A DNA stretch of 64,000 bases, from contig NZ_CP107918.1 in the NCBI RefSeq assembly GCF_036014195.1, positions 5,952,001 to 6,016,000 on the forward strand, given 5' to 3'. The notes beneath the pieces were generated by a model. It did no database searches. It was given only the letters and a program-made list of their open reading frames with translations, and was not told the origin of the DNA. The translations under genes and the position numbers were made by a program. The first letter of the stretch is position 1. Every line of letters begins with the position of its first letter. The stretch comes from Streptomyces sp. NBC_00442 (GTDB taxonomy: Bacteria > Actinomycetota > Actinomycetes > Streptomycetales > Streptomycetaceae). This document shows positions 1-8,920 of the stretch, in pieces.

Positions 1-510
1 GTGCCCGGCGGCCCCGAACTCGACCCCGAACTGCGCTGGCGCGTCCTCACCCGCCTCGCCGTGCTCGGCGCCACCGACGAGAAGGAAATCGCCGCCCACC
101 TCGCCGACGACCCCAGCGCCACCGGCGAGGAAGGCGCCGCCCGCTGCCGCGCCGCCCTGCCCACCCCCGCCGCCAAGGAAGCCGCCTGGAACGCCATGTT
201 CCACGGCGACACCCTCTCCAACTACCTCTTCACCGCCACCGCCCAGGGTTTCTGGCAGCCCGAACAGGCCGACCTCCTGCGGCCCTACGTCGCCCGCTAC
301 TACGAGGACACCGTCCCCTTCGCAACCCGCCGCGGCCCCGCGATGGCCCAGGCCGCCGGCTACTACGCCTTCCCGCTGTTCGTCGTCGACGAGGAGAACC
401 TGCGCCTGGGCGAGGCCTGTCTGACCCACGAGGACCTCACGCCCGCCCTGCGCCGCCGGCTCGCCGACCAGGTCGACGACCTCGGCCGGGCCCTTCGCGT
501 CCGCGGCTGA
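1..510 (+). CDS. pepN: Aminopeptidase N, C-terminal fragment (cut by window start)
   Basis: Only the last 169 residues are present; frame 1 is open from the first base, so the true start lies outside the window. The helical, charged sequence (e.g. AAWNAMFHGDTLSNYLF, then FWQPEQADLLRPYV) resembles the ERAP1_C-type C-terminal domain of actinobacterial M1 aminopeptidase N. That domain closes over the active site of this cytosolic zinc peptidase, which trims N-terminal residues from peptides. The catalytic HExxH region is not in the window, so activity cannot be judged. It ends at a TGA and is followed by a 10-bp hairpin at 647-669. Confidence 0.8.
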   Translation: MPGGPELDPELRWRVLTRLAVLGATDEKEIAAHLADDPSATGEEGAARCRAALPTPAAKEAAWNAMFHGDTLSNYLFTATAQGFWQPEQADLLRPYVARYYEDTVPFATRRGPAMAQAAGYYAFPLFVVDEENLRLGEACLTHEDLTPALRRRLADQVDDLGRALRVRG

Positions 511-810
511 CCCCGGGCCGCCCGCGTACGCACCTGCCCCCCGGGCCGCACACGTACGCGGCCCGGACCCGCACCCGGCGCGCGGGACGCCCGCATCCGG
601 TCCGCCGGACCCCGCACCCGGCGCGCCAGCCCCCACCCCCGGCGCCGGCGGACCCGCTTCGGGTCCGCCATACCAGGAACCCCCCGCCCCAACTCGCCCT
701 CACCGCAAGGCGATACCACTTTCGGGTTGAGATCGTTGTGCACAGCGGCTTCACCGGCCCGCGCAGGACCACGCTGGTGAAGTCGCTGTCCACACCCCCG
801 AAGGAACCCC
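511..810. other. 300-bp intergenic region between pepN and the decarboxylase gene
   Basis: No coding potential that I trust. It holds two similar copies of a GGACCC(C)GCACCCGGCGCGC-like string near 573-625 and the perfect hairpin at 647-669. I looked for a DmdR/IdeR iron box (TTAGGTTAGGCTAACCTAA-like), which normally precedes desferrioxamine desA, and found none. Confidence 0.5.
647..669 (+). terminator. Hairpin downstream of pepN
   Basis: GGCGGACCCG and CGGGTCCGCC form a perfect 10-bp stem with a 3-nt loop, 137 bp after the pepN stop. There is no T-run, as is usual in Streptomyces, so termination is an inference from structure and position. Confidence 0.5.
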
Positions 811-2241
811 ATGCACAGCCCGCCCCTCGCCGGAGGCACCGCAGGGCCGGCGGCCCTGCGCCCCCTCCTCGACGTCGTACTCGACGCCCTCGACCACGGG
901 GCGAAGACCCGAGGCGGCCCGCTGCCCGCCGGCGGACCCCAAGCCGTCGCCGAGCGCGTCCACCACGCCGCCCGCGCCATCCTCCCCACCCACGGCACCG
1001 GCGCCGAAGAAGCCCTGACCACCCTCGTACGCGCCCTCGCCGAAGGCGCGGCCGACCCCGCCGAGCCCCTCTGCGCCGCACACCTCCACACCCCGCCGCT
1101 CGCCGTCGCGGCCGCCGCCGACCTCGCCGCGTCGGCGCTCAACCCCTCCCTCGACTCCTGGGACCAGGCCCCCGCCGCCTCCGCGCTCGAAGCCCTCCTC
1201 ACCCGGGCCGTCGCCCAGGAGATCTGGCCCCACGGCGACGCGCTCATCACGACCGGCGGCACCGAGTCCAACCAGCTCGCCCTCCTCCTCGCCCGCGAAC
1301 ACCACGACCGCGTGCAGATCGTGTGCGGCGCCCACACCCACCACTCGGTCCAACGCGCGGCCTGGCTCCTCGGCCTGCCCCGACCCGTGGTGGTCCCCGC
1401 CCCCACCGGCACCACCGATCTCATGGCTCTCGACCACACCCTCAGCGCGCTCCGTCCGCCCGCCCTCGTCGTCGCCACCGCCGGCACCACCGACGCCGGA
1501 GCCATCGACGACCTCCCCGCCATCGCCGGCCTGTGCGCCCGTCACCACGCCCGCCTCCACGTGGACGCCGCCTACGGCGGGCCCCTCCTCTTCAGCGAGC
1601 GCCACCGCCCCAAACTCGCCGGCCTCCACCACGCCGACACCGTCACCCTCGACCTGCACAAACTCGGCTGGCAACCCGTGGCCGCAGGCCTCCTCGCCGT
1701 CGCCGACCCGGGCCACCTCGCGCCCCTCGCGCACACCGCCGACTACCTCAACGCCGACGACGACACCCACCACGGCCTGCCCGACCTCCTCGGCCGCTCC
1801 CTGCGCACCACCCGCCGCCCCGACGCCCTCAAAATCGCCGTCACCCTGCGCGCCCTGGGCCGCGACGGCCTCGCCCACCTCGTCGACCGCGTCTGCGCCC
1901 ACGCCGCCGACCTCGCTCAACTCATCGAGCAGCAACCCCAGTTGGAGCTCCACCGGCGCCCCGCCATCTCCACCGTCCTCTTCCGCCCCCGCCACGCCAC
2001 CGACGCCACCGTCGCCCATATCCGGCGCACCCTGCTCACCCACGGCACCGCCGTCCTCGGCCGCGCCCACGCCGACGGCCGCCTCTGGCTCAAGGCCACC
2101 CTCCTCAACCCGCACCTCACCCCCGACGACCTGCGCACCCTGCTCACCCTCACCCTCGAAGCCGCCTCAACCTCCAGCACCCCACCCCCCAGCACCCCAC
2201 CCCCCATCACCCGGCCCCCCACGGAAGGCGTCCCGCAATGA
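811..2241 (+). CDS. PLP-dependent group II decarboxylase (diaminobutyrate/lysine decarboxylase, DesA-like)
   Basis: 476 residues, the usual length of group II pyridoxal-phosphate decarboxylases. The PLP-binding Lys is expected at K284 in DLHKLGW, the Asp that binds the pyridine nitrogen is D252 in VDAAYGG, and TGGTESNQLALLLARE is the family cofactor loop. Relatives decarboxylate lysine to cadaverine (DesA) or diaminobutyrate to diaminopropane. The next gene, overlapping by ATGA at 2238-2241, is an N-hydroxylase, so the pair should produce an N-hydroxylated diamine. The last ~25 residues are a low-complexity Pro/Thr/Ser tail. The N-terminus looks unlike the DesA of the desferrioxamine cluster as I remember it, and no acyl transferase or synthetase (DesC/DesD type) follows. 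Substrate is therefore open. Confidence 0.8.
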   Translation: MHSPPLAGGTAGPAALRPLLDVVLDALDHGAKTRGGPLPAGGPQAVAERVHHAARAILPTHGTGAEEALTTLVRALAEGAADPAEPLCAAHLHTPPLAVAAAADLAASALNPSLDSWDQAPAASALEALLTRAVAQEIWPHGDALITTGGTESNQLALLLAREHHDRVQIVCGAHTHHSVQRAAWLLGLPRPVVVPAPTGTTDLMALDHTLSALRPPALVVATAGTTDAGAIDDLPAIAGLCARHHARLHVDAAYGGPLLFSERHRPKLAGLHHADTVTLDLHKLGWQPVAAGLLAVADPGHLAPLAHTADYLNADDDTHHGLPDLLGRSLRTTRRPDALKIAVTLRALGRDGLAHLVDRVCAHAADLAQLIEQQPQLELHRRPAISTVLFRPRHATDATVAHIRRTLLTHGTAVLGRAHADGRLWLKATLLNPHLTPDDLRTLLTLTLEAASTSSTPPPSTPPPITRPPTEGVPQ

Positions 2242-3641
2242 CCCCCCAGCCCGAAGACCAACCCCACGACCTCGTCGGCATCGGCATCGGCCCCTTCAAC
2301 CTCTCCCTCGCCGCCCTCGCCCACGGCGTACCCGGCGGACTCGACACCGCCTTCTACGAACAGCGCCCCGCCTTCCACTGGCACCCCGGCCTCCTCATCG
2401 AAGGCACCACCCTCCAAGTCCCCTTCCTCGCCGACCTCGTCACCCTCGCCGACCCCGCCAACCCCTGGACCTTCCTCAACTACCTCAAGCACCGCGAACG
2501 GCTCTTCCCGTTCTACTTCGCCGAAAAGTTCCACATCCAGCGCACCGAATACGACGCCTACTGCCGCTGGGTCAGCGAAAACCTCGCCGACCTCCACTTC
2601 TCCCACCAGGTCGACGCCGTCCGCTGGAACGCCGAACGCGCCGTGTTCGAGATCGACTACACCCACCTCGACCTGAACGGCGAAGCCCAGGCGCTCGGCC
2701 GCGCCCACACCCGCCACCTCGCCATCGGCATCGGCACCCAGCCCCACGTACCCGAACCGCTCAAGCCCCTCGCCGACGCCCCCACCGTGCCCGTCCTGCA
2801 CTCCGCCGACTACCTCGACCACCGCGCACGCCTGCTCACCGCCGAACACATCACCGTCATCGGCTCGGGCCAGTCCGGCGCCGAGGTCTTCCTGGACCTC
2901 CTGCGCAACCGCCCCCAGGGCGCCGAGAAACTCACCTGGCTCACCCGCAGCGAAGCGTTCGCGCCCATGGAGTACTCCAAGCTCGGCCTCGAACACTTCA
3001 CCCCGGACTACACCCGCTACTTCCACGCCCTGCCCGAAGGCGTACGCGACCAGCTGCTGCCCCGCCAGGGGCAACTCCACAAGGGCATCGACGCCGACAC
3101 CATGGCCGCCATCCACGACGAGCTCTACCGCCGCACCCAGCACGGCGGCTGGCCCGACATCACCATGACGCCCGGCGTGAGCGTGCGCACCGCGGGACGC
3201 GTCGCCACCACCAAGGTCGAGCTCCACCTCGAACACGCCCAGCAGGGCACCCGCTCCCGCCTCACCACCGACGCCGTCGTCCTCGCCACCGGCTACCGCG
3301 AACGCCCCCTCGGCCGCATCCTCGCCGGACTCGACCCCTACATGCGGTACGACAGCTCCGAACGGCCCCGCGTCGACCAGGACTTCAGGCTCGTCCTCGA
3401 CCCCTCGGTCACCGGACACGTCCACGTCCAGAACGCCGAACAGCACACCCACGGTGTCGGCGCCCCCGACCTGGGCCTGGCCGCCTGGCGCAGCGCCACC
3501 ATTCTCAACTCCCTGACGGGGAAGGAGCCCTACCCGCTGCCGGCCCGCACCGCCTTCACCACGTTCGGCCTCGACAAAAAGAACCAGGCCCGCCCGGCAC
3601 ACCACCCGGGAAGCCTGGTTCCACTCGTCGAACAGCCGTGA
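2238..3641 (+). CDS. Lysine/ornithine N-monooxygenase (siderophore-type N-hydroxylase, DesB-like)
   Basis: 467 residues of the flavin-dependent N-hydroxylating monooxygenase family (IucD/SidA/DesB), which hydroxylates the terminal amine of lysine, ornithine or cadaverine. Visible motifs are the FAD loop GIGIGPFNLSLA (residues 14-25), the NADPH loop VIGSGQSGAEV (about 206-216) and the FATGY-type signature LATGYRERPL near residue 347. The start ATG overlaps the decarboxylase stop (ATGA), indicating translational coupling. In desferrioxamine clusters the equivalent enzyme hydroxylates cadaverine; here the acylation and condensation genes are missing. Product and fate are inferred. Confidence 0.85.
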   Translation: MTPQPEDQPHDLVGIGIGPFNLSLAALAHGVPGGLDTAFYEQRPAFHWHPGLLIEGTTLQVPFLADLVTLADPANPWTFLNYLKHRERLFPFYFAEKFHIQRTEYDAYCRWVSENLADLHFSHQVDAVRWNAERAVFEIDYTHLDLNGEAQALGRAHTRHLAIGIGTQPHVPEPLKPLADAPTVPVLHSADYLDHRARLLTAEHITVIGSGQSGAEVFLDLLRNRPQGAEKLTWLTRSEAFAPMEYSKLGLEHFTPDYTRYFHALPEGVRDQLLPRQGQLHKGIDADTMAAIHDELYRRTQHGGWPDITMTPGVSVRTAGRVATTKVELHLEHAQQGTRSRLTTDAVVLATGYRERPLGRILAGLDPYMRYDSSERPRVDQDFRLVLDPSVTGHVHVQNAEQHTHGVGAPDLGLAAWRSATILNSLTGKEPYPLPARTAFTTFGLDKKNQARPAHHPGSLVPLVEQP

Positions 3642-3684
3642 CGTTTCGCCGCCCGACGGCACGGGACCTGCCGGCAACGACGGC

Positions 3685-5505
3685 TCAGAACACCGCGACA
3701 CCGTTCTGCGTCAGCTTCCAGTCCACCGAAGCGAACTCCGCCTGATCGATGACACCCTTCGCCTTCACCCACGCGATCATCGTGTTCCGGATCTCGTCGG
3801 AGTTCGCCCACAGCTGCTTGGCGGTGGCCACCCCCGGGAAGTTACCGCCACCATTGGCCCGGTAATTGTTCACCGCCAGCACGAACTGCGCCGCGTCGTC
3901 GACCGGCTTCCCCTCGAACATCACCTTCGACACCCGCGACCCCGCCGGCTTCGCGATGTCGACCTCGTACGACACACCGCTCACCACGTCGTAGTTGTAG
4001 TCCGGCGTGCTGTTCGCGTTGGTGATCTTCGCCGGGTCCACCGCGCCCGTCGTCTGCACGTAGTAGTTCGCCGAGAACTCGATGTACGCCTTCACCTGAG
4101 CACCCGTCAGAAGCCGTGCCTCCAGGGTGTTCTCGTACACGTACAGACCGGCGACGTCCTTGATCGTCACCTTGCCCGCGGGAATCACCGCGGAACGCGA
4201 GAAACACGCCGCCTGCGACAGCACCGGCAGCGTGGCGTACTCCGACGACGCCAGCGCCGTCCTCACCGTCTCCGCCTGGATGTGGTTGATCAGATCGATG
4301 ATCGGCACATCCTTGAACGGGGCCTGCGTCGACCGCATCTCCGCCGCATTCGTGCCCACCACCTGGTTCACATACGCCACGACCTTGTCGTGCTCCGCCT
4401 TCACCAGACGCCTCACCACCGGATCCTCGGCCACCGCGTTGGCGTTGCGCACATCCGCCGTCACCGACGCGACGTGCCAGCGGCCCCGCGAGAACTCCAG
4501 CTCGAAGTCGAAGACACTCAGCCGCATGCCCCACATGTACGGCTCGGACAGCACCACGGACGTGCCGGTCTCCTTGTTGACCACCGTCCGCGACGCCACC
4601 TCCTTGTGCGTGTGGCCCACCAGAATCGCGTCGATCCCCGGCACCTGCTCCGCCACCAGCGACGAGGCGTTCTCCGGATACGGCAGCGCGTCCCCGTACG
4701 ACGTGGCACCGTCGAGACCCGAGTGATCCGTACAGATCACCACGTCACACCCCAGAGCCCGGAGCTTGGGCACAAAGATCTTCGCCTGCTCCACCAGGCC
4801 GGGGAACGTCATCTTCCCCTGCACATTGGCCTTGTCCCAGATCGCGATCCCCGGGTTGGTGAGCCCGAGGATGCCCACCTTCACATCCGGCCCGTGCGGC
4901 ACCTTCAGCCGCCGCACCGTGTACGGAGGGAACGCCGGCTTCAACGTCTTCGCATCCAGCGCGTTCGCGCCGAGCAGCGGGAAGTCCAACTGGTCCTGGA
5001 ACGCGCGCAGCGTCGGAATCCCGTAATTGAACTCGTGGTTGCCCAGCGCCGCCGCGTCGTAGCGCATGTGGTTCATGGCCAGCGCCATCGGATGCTTCGG
5101 ACCCCGCTTGCCGCCCGAACCCGTGATCGGCTCCACCCGCGCGTAGTAGTACGACAGTTGGGTGCCCTGGATGATGTCACCCGCGTCGATCAACAGCGTG
5201 TTGTGACGGCCCTTCTCCTCGCGGACCTGGTCCACCAGCGTCGAGATCTTCGCCAGCCCCACGTCGTTGTGCGCCGCGTCGTCGTACTCCGCGTCCGTGA
5301 AGTAGTCCCAGTTGAAGACATGACCGTGCAGATCCGTCGTGCCCATCACCGAGAACGCGTACCGCTTCGGCGGACGGCCGTGCCCGTGATCCCGATCCTG
5401 GTTCCGGGTGTCGGCCTCGGCGGGCAGCGCCGTACCCCCGGCCACGGCCACCCCGGCCCCGGCGGCGGCCGTAGTGCCCAGGAACGTCCTGCGGTTCAGC
5501 GGCAT
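3685..5505 (-). CDS. Secreted 5'-nucleotidase / 2',3'-cyclic phosphodiesterase family metallophosphatase
   Basis: 606 residues. The start ATG at 5505 has GGGAG 5 nt upstream and gives a twin-arginine signal, NRRTFLG at residues 4-10, followed by an Ala/Gly-rich hydrophobic stretch, so the enzyme should be exported folded by Tat. Calcineurin-like metal motifs are present: TTDLHGH, DAGDIIQG, GNHEFNYG and GHTHKEV. The C-terminal half has the layout of the 5'-nucleotidase C domain. The family dephosphorylates extracellular nucleotides for phosphate and nucleoside salvage. It converges on the hydroxylase gene. Two 12-bp direct repeats lie just upstream at 5527-5565. Confidence 0.88.
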   Translation of the reverse strand: MPLNRRTFLGTTAAAGAGVAVAGGTALPAEADTRNQDRDHGHGRPPKRYAFSVMGTTDLHGHVFNWDYFTDAEYDDAAHNDVGLAKISTLVDQVREEKGRHNTLLIDAGDIIQGTQLSYYYARVEPITGSGGKRGPKHPMALAMNHMRYDAAALGNHEFNYGIPTLRAFQDQLDFPLLGANALDAKTLKPAFPPYTVRRLKVPHGPDVKVGILGLTNPGIAIWDKANVQGKMTFPGLVEQAKIFVPKLRALGCDVVICTDHSGLDGATSYGDALPYPENASSLVAEQVPGIDAILVGHTHKEVASRTVVNKETGTSVVLSEPYMWGMRLSVFDFELEFSRGRWHVASVTADVRNANAVAEDPVVRRLVKAEHDKVVAYVNQVVGTNAAEMRSTQAPFKDVPIIDLINHIQAETVRTALASSEYATLPVLSQAACFSRSAVIPAGKVTIKDVAGLYVYENTLEARLLTGAQVKAYIEFSANYYVQTTGAVDPAKITNANSTPDYNYDVVSGVSYEVDIAKPAGSRVSKVMFEGKPVDDAAQFVLAVNNYRANGGGNFPGVATAKQLWANSDEIRNTMIAWVKAKGVIDQAEFASVDWKLTQNGVAVF

Positions 5506-5526
5506 GCTTTCTCCCTGAAGTCGTGT

Positions 5527-5565
5527 GACGCGCGTAGAAGTTGAGCGGACGGCGACGCGCGTAGA
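5527..5565 (-). promoter_or_regulatory. Pair of 12-bp direct repeats upstream of the 5'-nucleotidase gene
   Basis: GACGCGCGTAGA occurs at 5527-5538 and again, identically, at 5554-5565, a 27-bp period, starting 22 bp before the start codon. A paired direct repeat in this position suggests a regulator binding site. The repeats do not match the PhoP GTTCACC unit. Confidence 0.35.
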
Positions 5566-5673
5566 TCCACGGATTCTGACGCAGAACCAGTCGGCCGCAA
5601 CACCCCTCGCAGGTTGCGATCTGATGACCGGCCTCCGACATCGGGCCCACCGACGCGAAGCGCCCACCAGTGC

Positions 5674-5679
5674 CACAGT
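5674..5679 (+). promoter_or_regulatory. Candidate -10 box (leaderless) of the SIMPL gene
   Basis: CACAGT lies 6 nt before the ATG at 5686, the spacing expected for a leaderless transcript. There is no ribosome binding site before this ATG. Confidence 0.35.
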
Positions 5680-5685
5680 GGACCC

Positions 5686-6381
5686 ATGACCGACACCCAG
5701 CCCTACGGAACCCCCGACCAGCCCCGCCTCGCCGTCCACGGCGAAGCCCACCTCGAAGTCGACCCCGAACTCGCCGGCATCACCATCACCATCGCCACCC
5801 GCGGCCCCGACCGCCGCGCCACCCTCGACGACCTCACCCGCCGCAACACCTACGTCGTCGACCTCATCAAGACCTACGGCGACACCGTCGAAAAGCTCGA
5901 AACCGGCGCCTTCACCCTCACCCCCGAGCTCACCCGCCACGGCCGGGGCGAGCGCGTCCGCACGTACCACGGCAGCGTCCGCATCACCACCGAACTCACC
6001 GACTTCACCGCACTCGGCGAACTCACCACCCGCCTCGCCGACCTCGAACTCACCCGCGTCGACGGCCCCTGGTGGCGCCTGCGCCGCGACTCACCCGCCC
6101 ACACCGAAGTACGCCGCCGCGCCGTCCACCAAGCCGTCGCACGCGCCCGCGAATACGCCGACGCCCTCGACACCACCCTCGCCGCCCTCGTCGAACTCTC
6201 CGACCCCGGCGCCGAAGTCCCCACCCCCGGCTACGGCATGGCCCCCGCCGGCGGCAGGTCCTTCAGTCCTGGAGCCGCCGGAGCCGCCGAACCCGCCCCC
6301 GCCCTCGACCTCGAACCCCAACGCCAAACCGTCCGCGCCCGCGTCCACGCCCGCTTCATCATGACCCCGCCCAGCCTCTGA
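5686..6381 (+). CDS. SIMPL (DUF541) domain protein
   Basis: 231 residues. The body fits the SIMPL/DUF541 fold: ITITIATRGPDRR, then NTYVVDLIKTYGDTVEKLETGAFTLTPE, and a C-terminal strand ending VRARVHARFIM. The family includes periplasmic proteins of unclear function such as YggE (oxidative stress). No signal peptide or membrane segment is visible with this start, so this member should be cytosolic. A start further upstream is possible, but the region before ATG 5686 looks like promoter. The gene lies 158 bp upstream of pyk on the same strand. Family assignment is good; role unknown. Confidence 0.75.
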   Translation: MTDTQPYGTPDQPRLAVHGEAHLEVDPELAGITITIATRGPDRRATLDDLTRRNTYVVDLIKTYGDTVEKLETGAFTLTPELTRHGRGERVRTYHGSVRITTELTDFTALGELTTRLADLELTRVDGPWWRLRRDSPAHTEVRRRAVHQAVARAREYADALDTTLAALVELSDPGAEVPTPGYGMAPAGGRSFSPGAAGAAEPAPALDLEPQRQTVRARVHARFIMTPPSL

Positions 6382-6527
6382 CACCCCGTCGCGCCACCAC
6401 ACGCCGGGCGCCCCGAAACCGCTCATCGGAGCGCCCGCGCGCACACTTCAACACTTGTCAACCACCCTTCACGCAAAGGTTGTTGAGCAGTAACCCGCGA
6501 CCAAATACCTACCCGACGGTAAGCCCC

Positions 6528-6533
6528 TAGGCT
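6528..6533 (+). promoter_or_regulatory. Candidate -10 box of pyk (leaderless transcript)
   Basis: TAGGCT ends 6 nt before the pyk ATG, so transcription should begin at or next to the start codon. No Shine-Dalgarno sequence precedes the gene and no clear -35 is visible. Confidence 0.5.
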
Positions 6534-6539
6534 CACCCC

Positions 6540-7976
6540 ATGCGCCGAGCCAAAATCGTCTGCACCCTAGGGCCCGCCACCGACACATACGACCAGATCA
6601 AAGCCCTGGTCGAAGCCGGAATGGACGTCGCCCGTCTCAACCTCAGCCACGGCAGCTACGCCGAACACGAAGAGCGCTTCCACCGCGTCCGCAAGGCCTC
6701 CGAAGAGACCGGCCGCAACGTCGGCATCCTCGCCGACCTTCAAGGCCCGAAGATCCGCCTCGGCCGCTTCCGCGAAGGCCCCGTACTCCTTGAACGCGGC
6801 GACGAGTTCACCATCACCGTCGAACCCGACACCCAAGGCGACCGCCACCTCTGCGGCACCACCTACGCCGGCCTCGCCGCCGACGTCACCACCGGCGAAC
6901 GGATCCTCGTCGACGACGGCAAGGTCGCCCTCGACGTCACCCGCGTCGACGGCCCCCACGTCCACACCCTCGTCATCGAAGGAGGCATGGTCTCCGACCA
7001 CAAGGGCCTCAACCTCCCCGGCGTGGCCGTCTCCGTCCCCGCCCTCTCCGACAAGGACGAAGAAGACCTCCGCTGGGCCCTGCGCACCGGCGCCGACATC
7101 ATCGCCCTCTCCTTCGTCCGCAGCGGCCACGACATCCACGACGTCCACCGCATCATGGACGAAGAGGGCCGACGCCTCCCCGTCATCGCCAAAATCGAAA
7201 AACCCCAGGCCGTCGACAACATCGACGACATCGTCGCCGCCTTCGACGGCATCATGGTCGCCCGCGGCGACCTCGGCGTCGAAATGCCCCTCGAACAAGT
7301 CCCCATCGTCCAAAAGCGCGCCATCAAACTCGCCAAGCGCAACGCCAAACCAGTGATCGTGGCGACCCAGATGCTCGACTCCATGATCGACAACGCCCGC
7401 CCCACCAGGGCCGAAGCCAGCGACGTCGCCAACGCCGTCATCGACGGCACCGACGCCGTCATGCTCTCCGGCGAAACCAGCATCGGCAAACACCCCGTCG
7501 AAACCGTCAAGACGATGAGCCGCATCGTCGAAGCCGCCGAAGAAGACGTCCTCGCCAAGGGCCTCCCGCCCCTCACCGACCGCAACAAACCCCGCACCCA
7601 GGGCGGCGCCGTCGCCCGAGCCGCCGCCGACATGGGCGACTTCCTCGGCGCGAAATTCCTCGTCGCCTTCACCCAGTCCGGCGACACGGTCAAACGCCTC
7701 TCCCGCTACCGCTCCCCGATCCCGCTGCTCGCCTTCACCCCGGTACCGGCCACCCGCTCCCAGCTCAACCTCACGTGGGGCGTCGAGACGTTCCTCGGCC
7801 CGCACGTCGAATCCACCGACGAGATGGTGGCGCAGGTCGACGAGATGCTCCTCAAGGTCGGCCGCTGCCAGAAGGGCGACGTGGTCGTCATCACGGCCGG
7901 CTCCCCGCCCGGCGTCGCCGGCTCCACGAACCTGGTCCGCGTCCACCACATCGGCGAGGACGACAGCCCCAAGTAA
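6540..7976 (+). CDS. pyk: Pyruvate kinase
   Basis: 478 residues, full length for a bacterial pyruvate kinase, which converts phosphoenolpyruvate and ADP to pyruvate and ATP in glycolysis. Motifs run in order: DVARLNLSHGSYAEHEERF (active-site Arg/Asn), GPKIRLG, AKIEKPQAVDN with the catalytic Lys, MVARGDLGVEMPLEQVP (metal and phosphate contacts), ATQMLDSMI, and a C-terminal allosteric domain from about residue 350. The ATG has no SD sequence and a TAGGCT box at leaderless spacing. The following response regulator gene is separated from it by a convergent gene and a tRNA, so it is not an operon partner. Confidence 0.97.
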   Translation: MRRAKIVCTLGPATDTYDQIKALVEAGMDVARLNLSHGSYAEHEERFHRVRKASEETGRNVGILADLQGPKIRLGRFREGPVLLERGDEFTITVEPDTQGDRHLCGTTYAGLAADVTTGERILVDDGKVALDVTRVDGPHVHTLVIEGGMVSDHKGLNLPGVAVSVPALSDKDEEDLRWALRTGADIIALSFVRSGHDIHDVHRIMDEEGRRLPVIAKIEKPQAVDNIDDIVAAFDGIMVARGDLGVEMPLEQVPIVQKRAIKLAKRNAKPVIVATQMLDSMIDNARPTRAEASDVANAVIDGTDAVMLSGETSIGKHPVETVKTMSRIVEAAEEDVLAKGLPPLTDRNKPRTQGGAVARAAADMGDFLGAKFLVAFTQSGDTVKRLSRYRSPIPLLAFTPVPATRSQLNLTWGVETFLGPHVESTDEMVAQVDEMLLKVGRCQKGDVVVITAGSPPGVAGSTNLVRVHHIGEDDSPK

Positions 7977-8024
7977 CCCCGGGCCACGGCCCCTTGCCCC
8001 ACCCCTCGCAGGGGGCCCCTGGGC

Positions 8025-8810
8025 TCAGTACTTGGGGCCTATGTGCTGGTCCATGAGGGCGACGGATGCCTTGCGGGCGATGGAGACGTTCTGGACGCCC
8101 CCGCCCCGGCGCGCGGAGCGCCACTGCAGGCCGACCCGGTCGAGCACTCCGGTGAACAGGTTCACGATGTCGGCGGACGTATTGGTGAAGAAGTACCGCG
8201 TGTATTCGTACCGCTTGCGCTCGCCGCCGACGACCTTCTCGGTCCAGTTGGTGATGCGACAGCCGTCGGAGTGGATGAGCCCTCGGAGGAGCTCCCAGGG
8301 GTGGGCCTCGACGATGACTTGCTGCCACGGTTCGAGCGCGATGAGGCGATGGTGCTTCTTGCCCGGCCCGTGCTGAGGGAACAGGCAGGGCCAGTGGCGG
8401 TCGTAACTGGTCACCGACACGTACCCCTGCCTCTGCAGGTCGTACACGCCGCTCTTCGGGCGTACGGCCTTGATCGCGTTCCGGCACGCCTCGATGAGGC
8501 CGGGCCACGCGTCGGCGCACGCGATGCGCAGGTAGTGGCCGACACCTCGCGGGTGCGCGCTGATGCAGCCATCGCCGAGGTAGAGCCCGAGGAGATAGGC
8601 GTACGCGGCAGCGTCATCCGGAACGCCGGTGTCAGGGAGGCATCTTGGGCACGGGTTGGCATTGCCCAGCAGGCGGGGAAGCGGCTCGATACGGGTCTGC
8701 CAGGCGCGGATCGCTGCGCGGGATATGCCGGTCTGCTTGCTGACGGAGTTCAGGCTGTGGCCCTGGGCAACGAGTGCCAAGGCGTGGCGACGCTTCGATA
8801 TGTCGTACAT
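8025..8810 (-). CDS. HTH - LAGLIDADG endonuclease-like protein
   Basis: 261 residues. Residues about 9-40 (ALVAQGHSLNSVSKQTGISRAAI) form a helix-turn-helix of the Hin/transposase type. CPRC (54-57) looks like half of a zinc knuckle. Two LAGLIDADG-like helices follow: YLLGLYLGDG (72-81) and LLRGLIHSDG (174-183), each ending with the acidic residue expected at the active site. The protein is not inside another gene or an intron, so it is free-standing. It is encoded 110 bp downstream of a tRNA on the same strand. Base composition is less GC-skewed and less codon-biased than neighbours, suggesting transfer. It could be a homing nuclease, a domesticated regulator or a tRNA-linked element; cleavage activity is not shown. 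Confidence 0.75.
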   Translation of the reverse strand: MYDISKRRHALALVAQGHSLNSVSKQTGISRAAIRAWQTRIEPLPRLLGNANPCPRCLPDTGVPDDAAAYAYLLGLYLGDGCISAHPRGVGHYLRIACADAWPGLIEACRNAIKAVRPKSGVYDLQRQGYVSVTSYDRHWPCLFPQHGPGKKHHRLIALEPWQQVIVEAHPWELLRGLIHSDGCRITNWTEKVVGGERKRYEYTRYFFTNTSADIVNLFTGVLDRVGLQWRSARRGGGVQNVSIARKASVALMDQHIGPKY

Positions 8811-8920
8811 GCCTGCGAGATTCTTCGCACGTATGCCTTAGGGCAGCGATTCGACCACATGTTCACTGGGTCGAGTGAAGATCGCCAATCAATGTCTGAA
8901 CCTTAGAATCGAAGGAGAAG

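Noticed and set aside
511..810. DmdR/IdeR iron box before the decarboxylase gene
   Set aside because: No TTAGGTTAGGCTAACCTAA-like sequence on either strand.
6455..6480. TTGTCA upstream of pyk as a damage motif
   Set aside because: The bases after TTGTCA and the 7-nt spacing to a -10 do not match; the TAGGCT box at 6528 is too far away.
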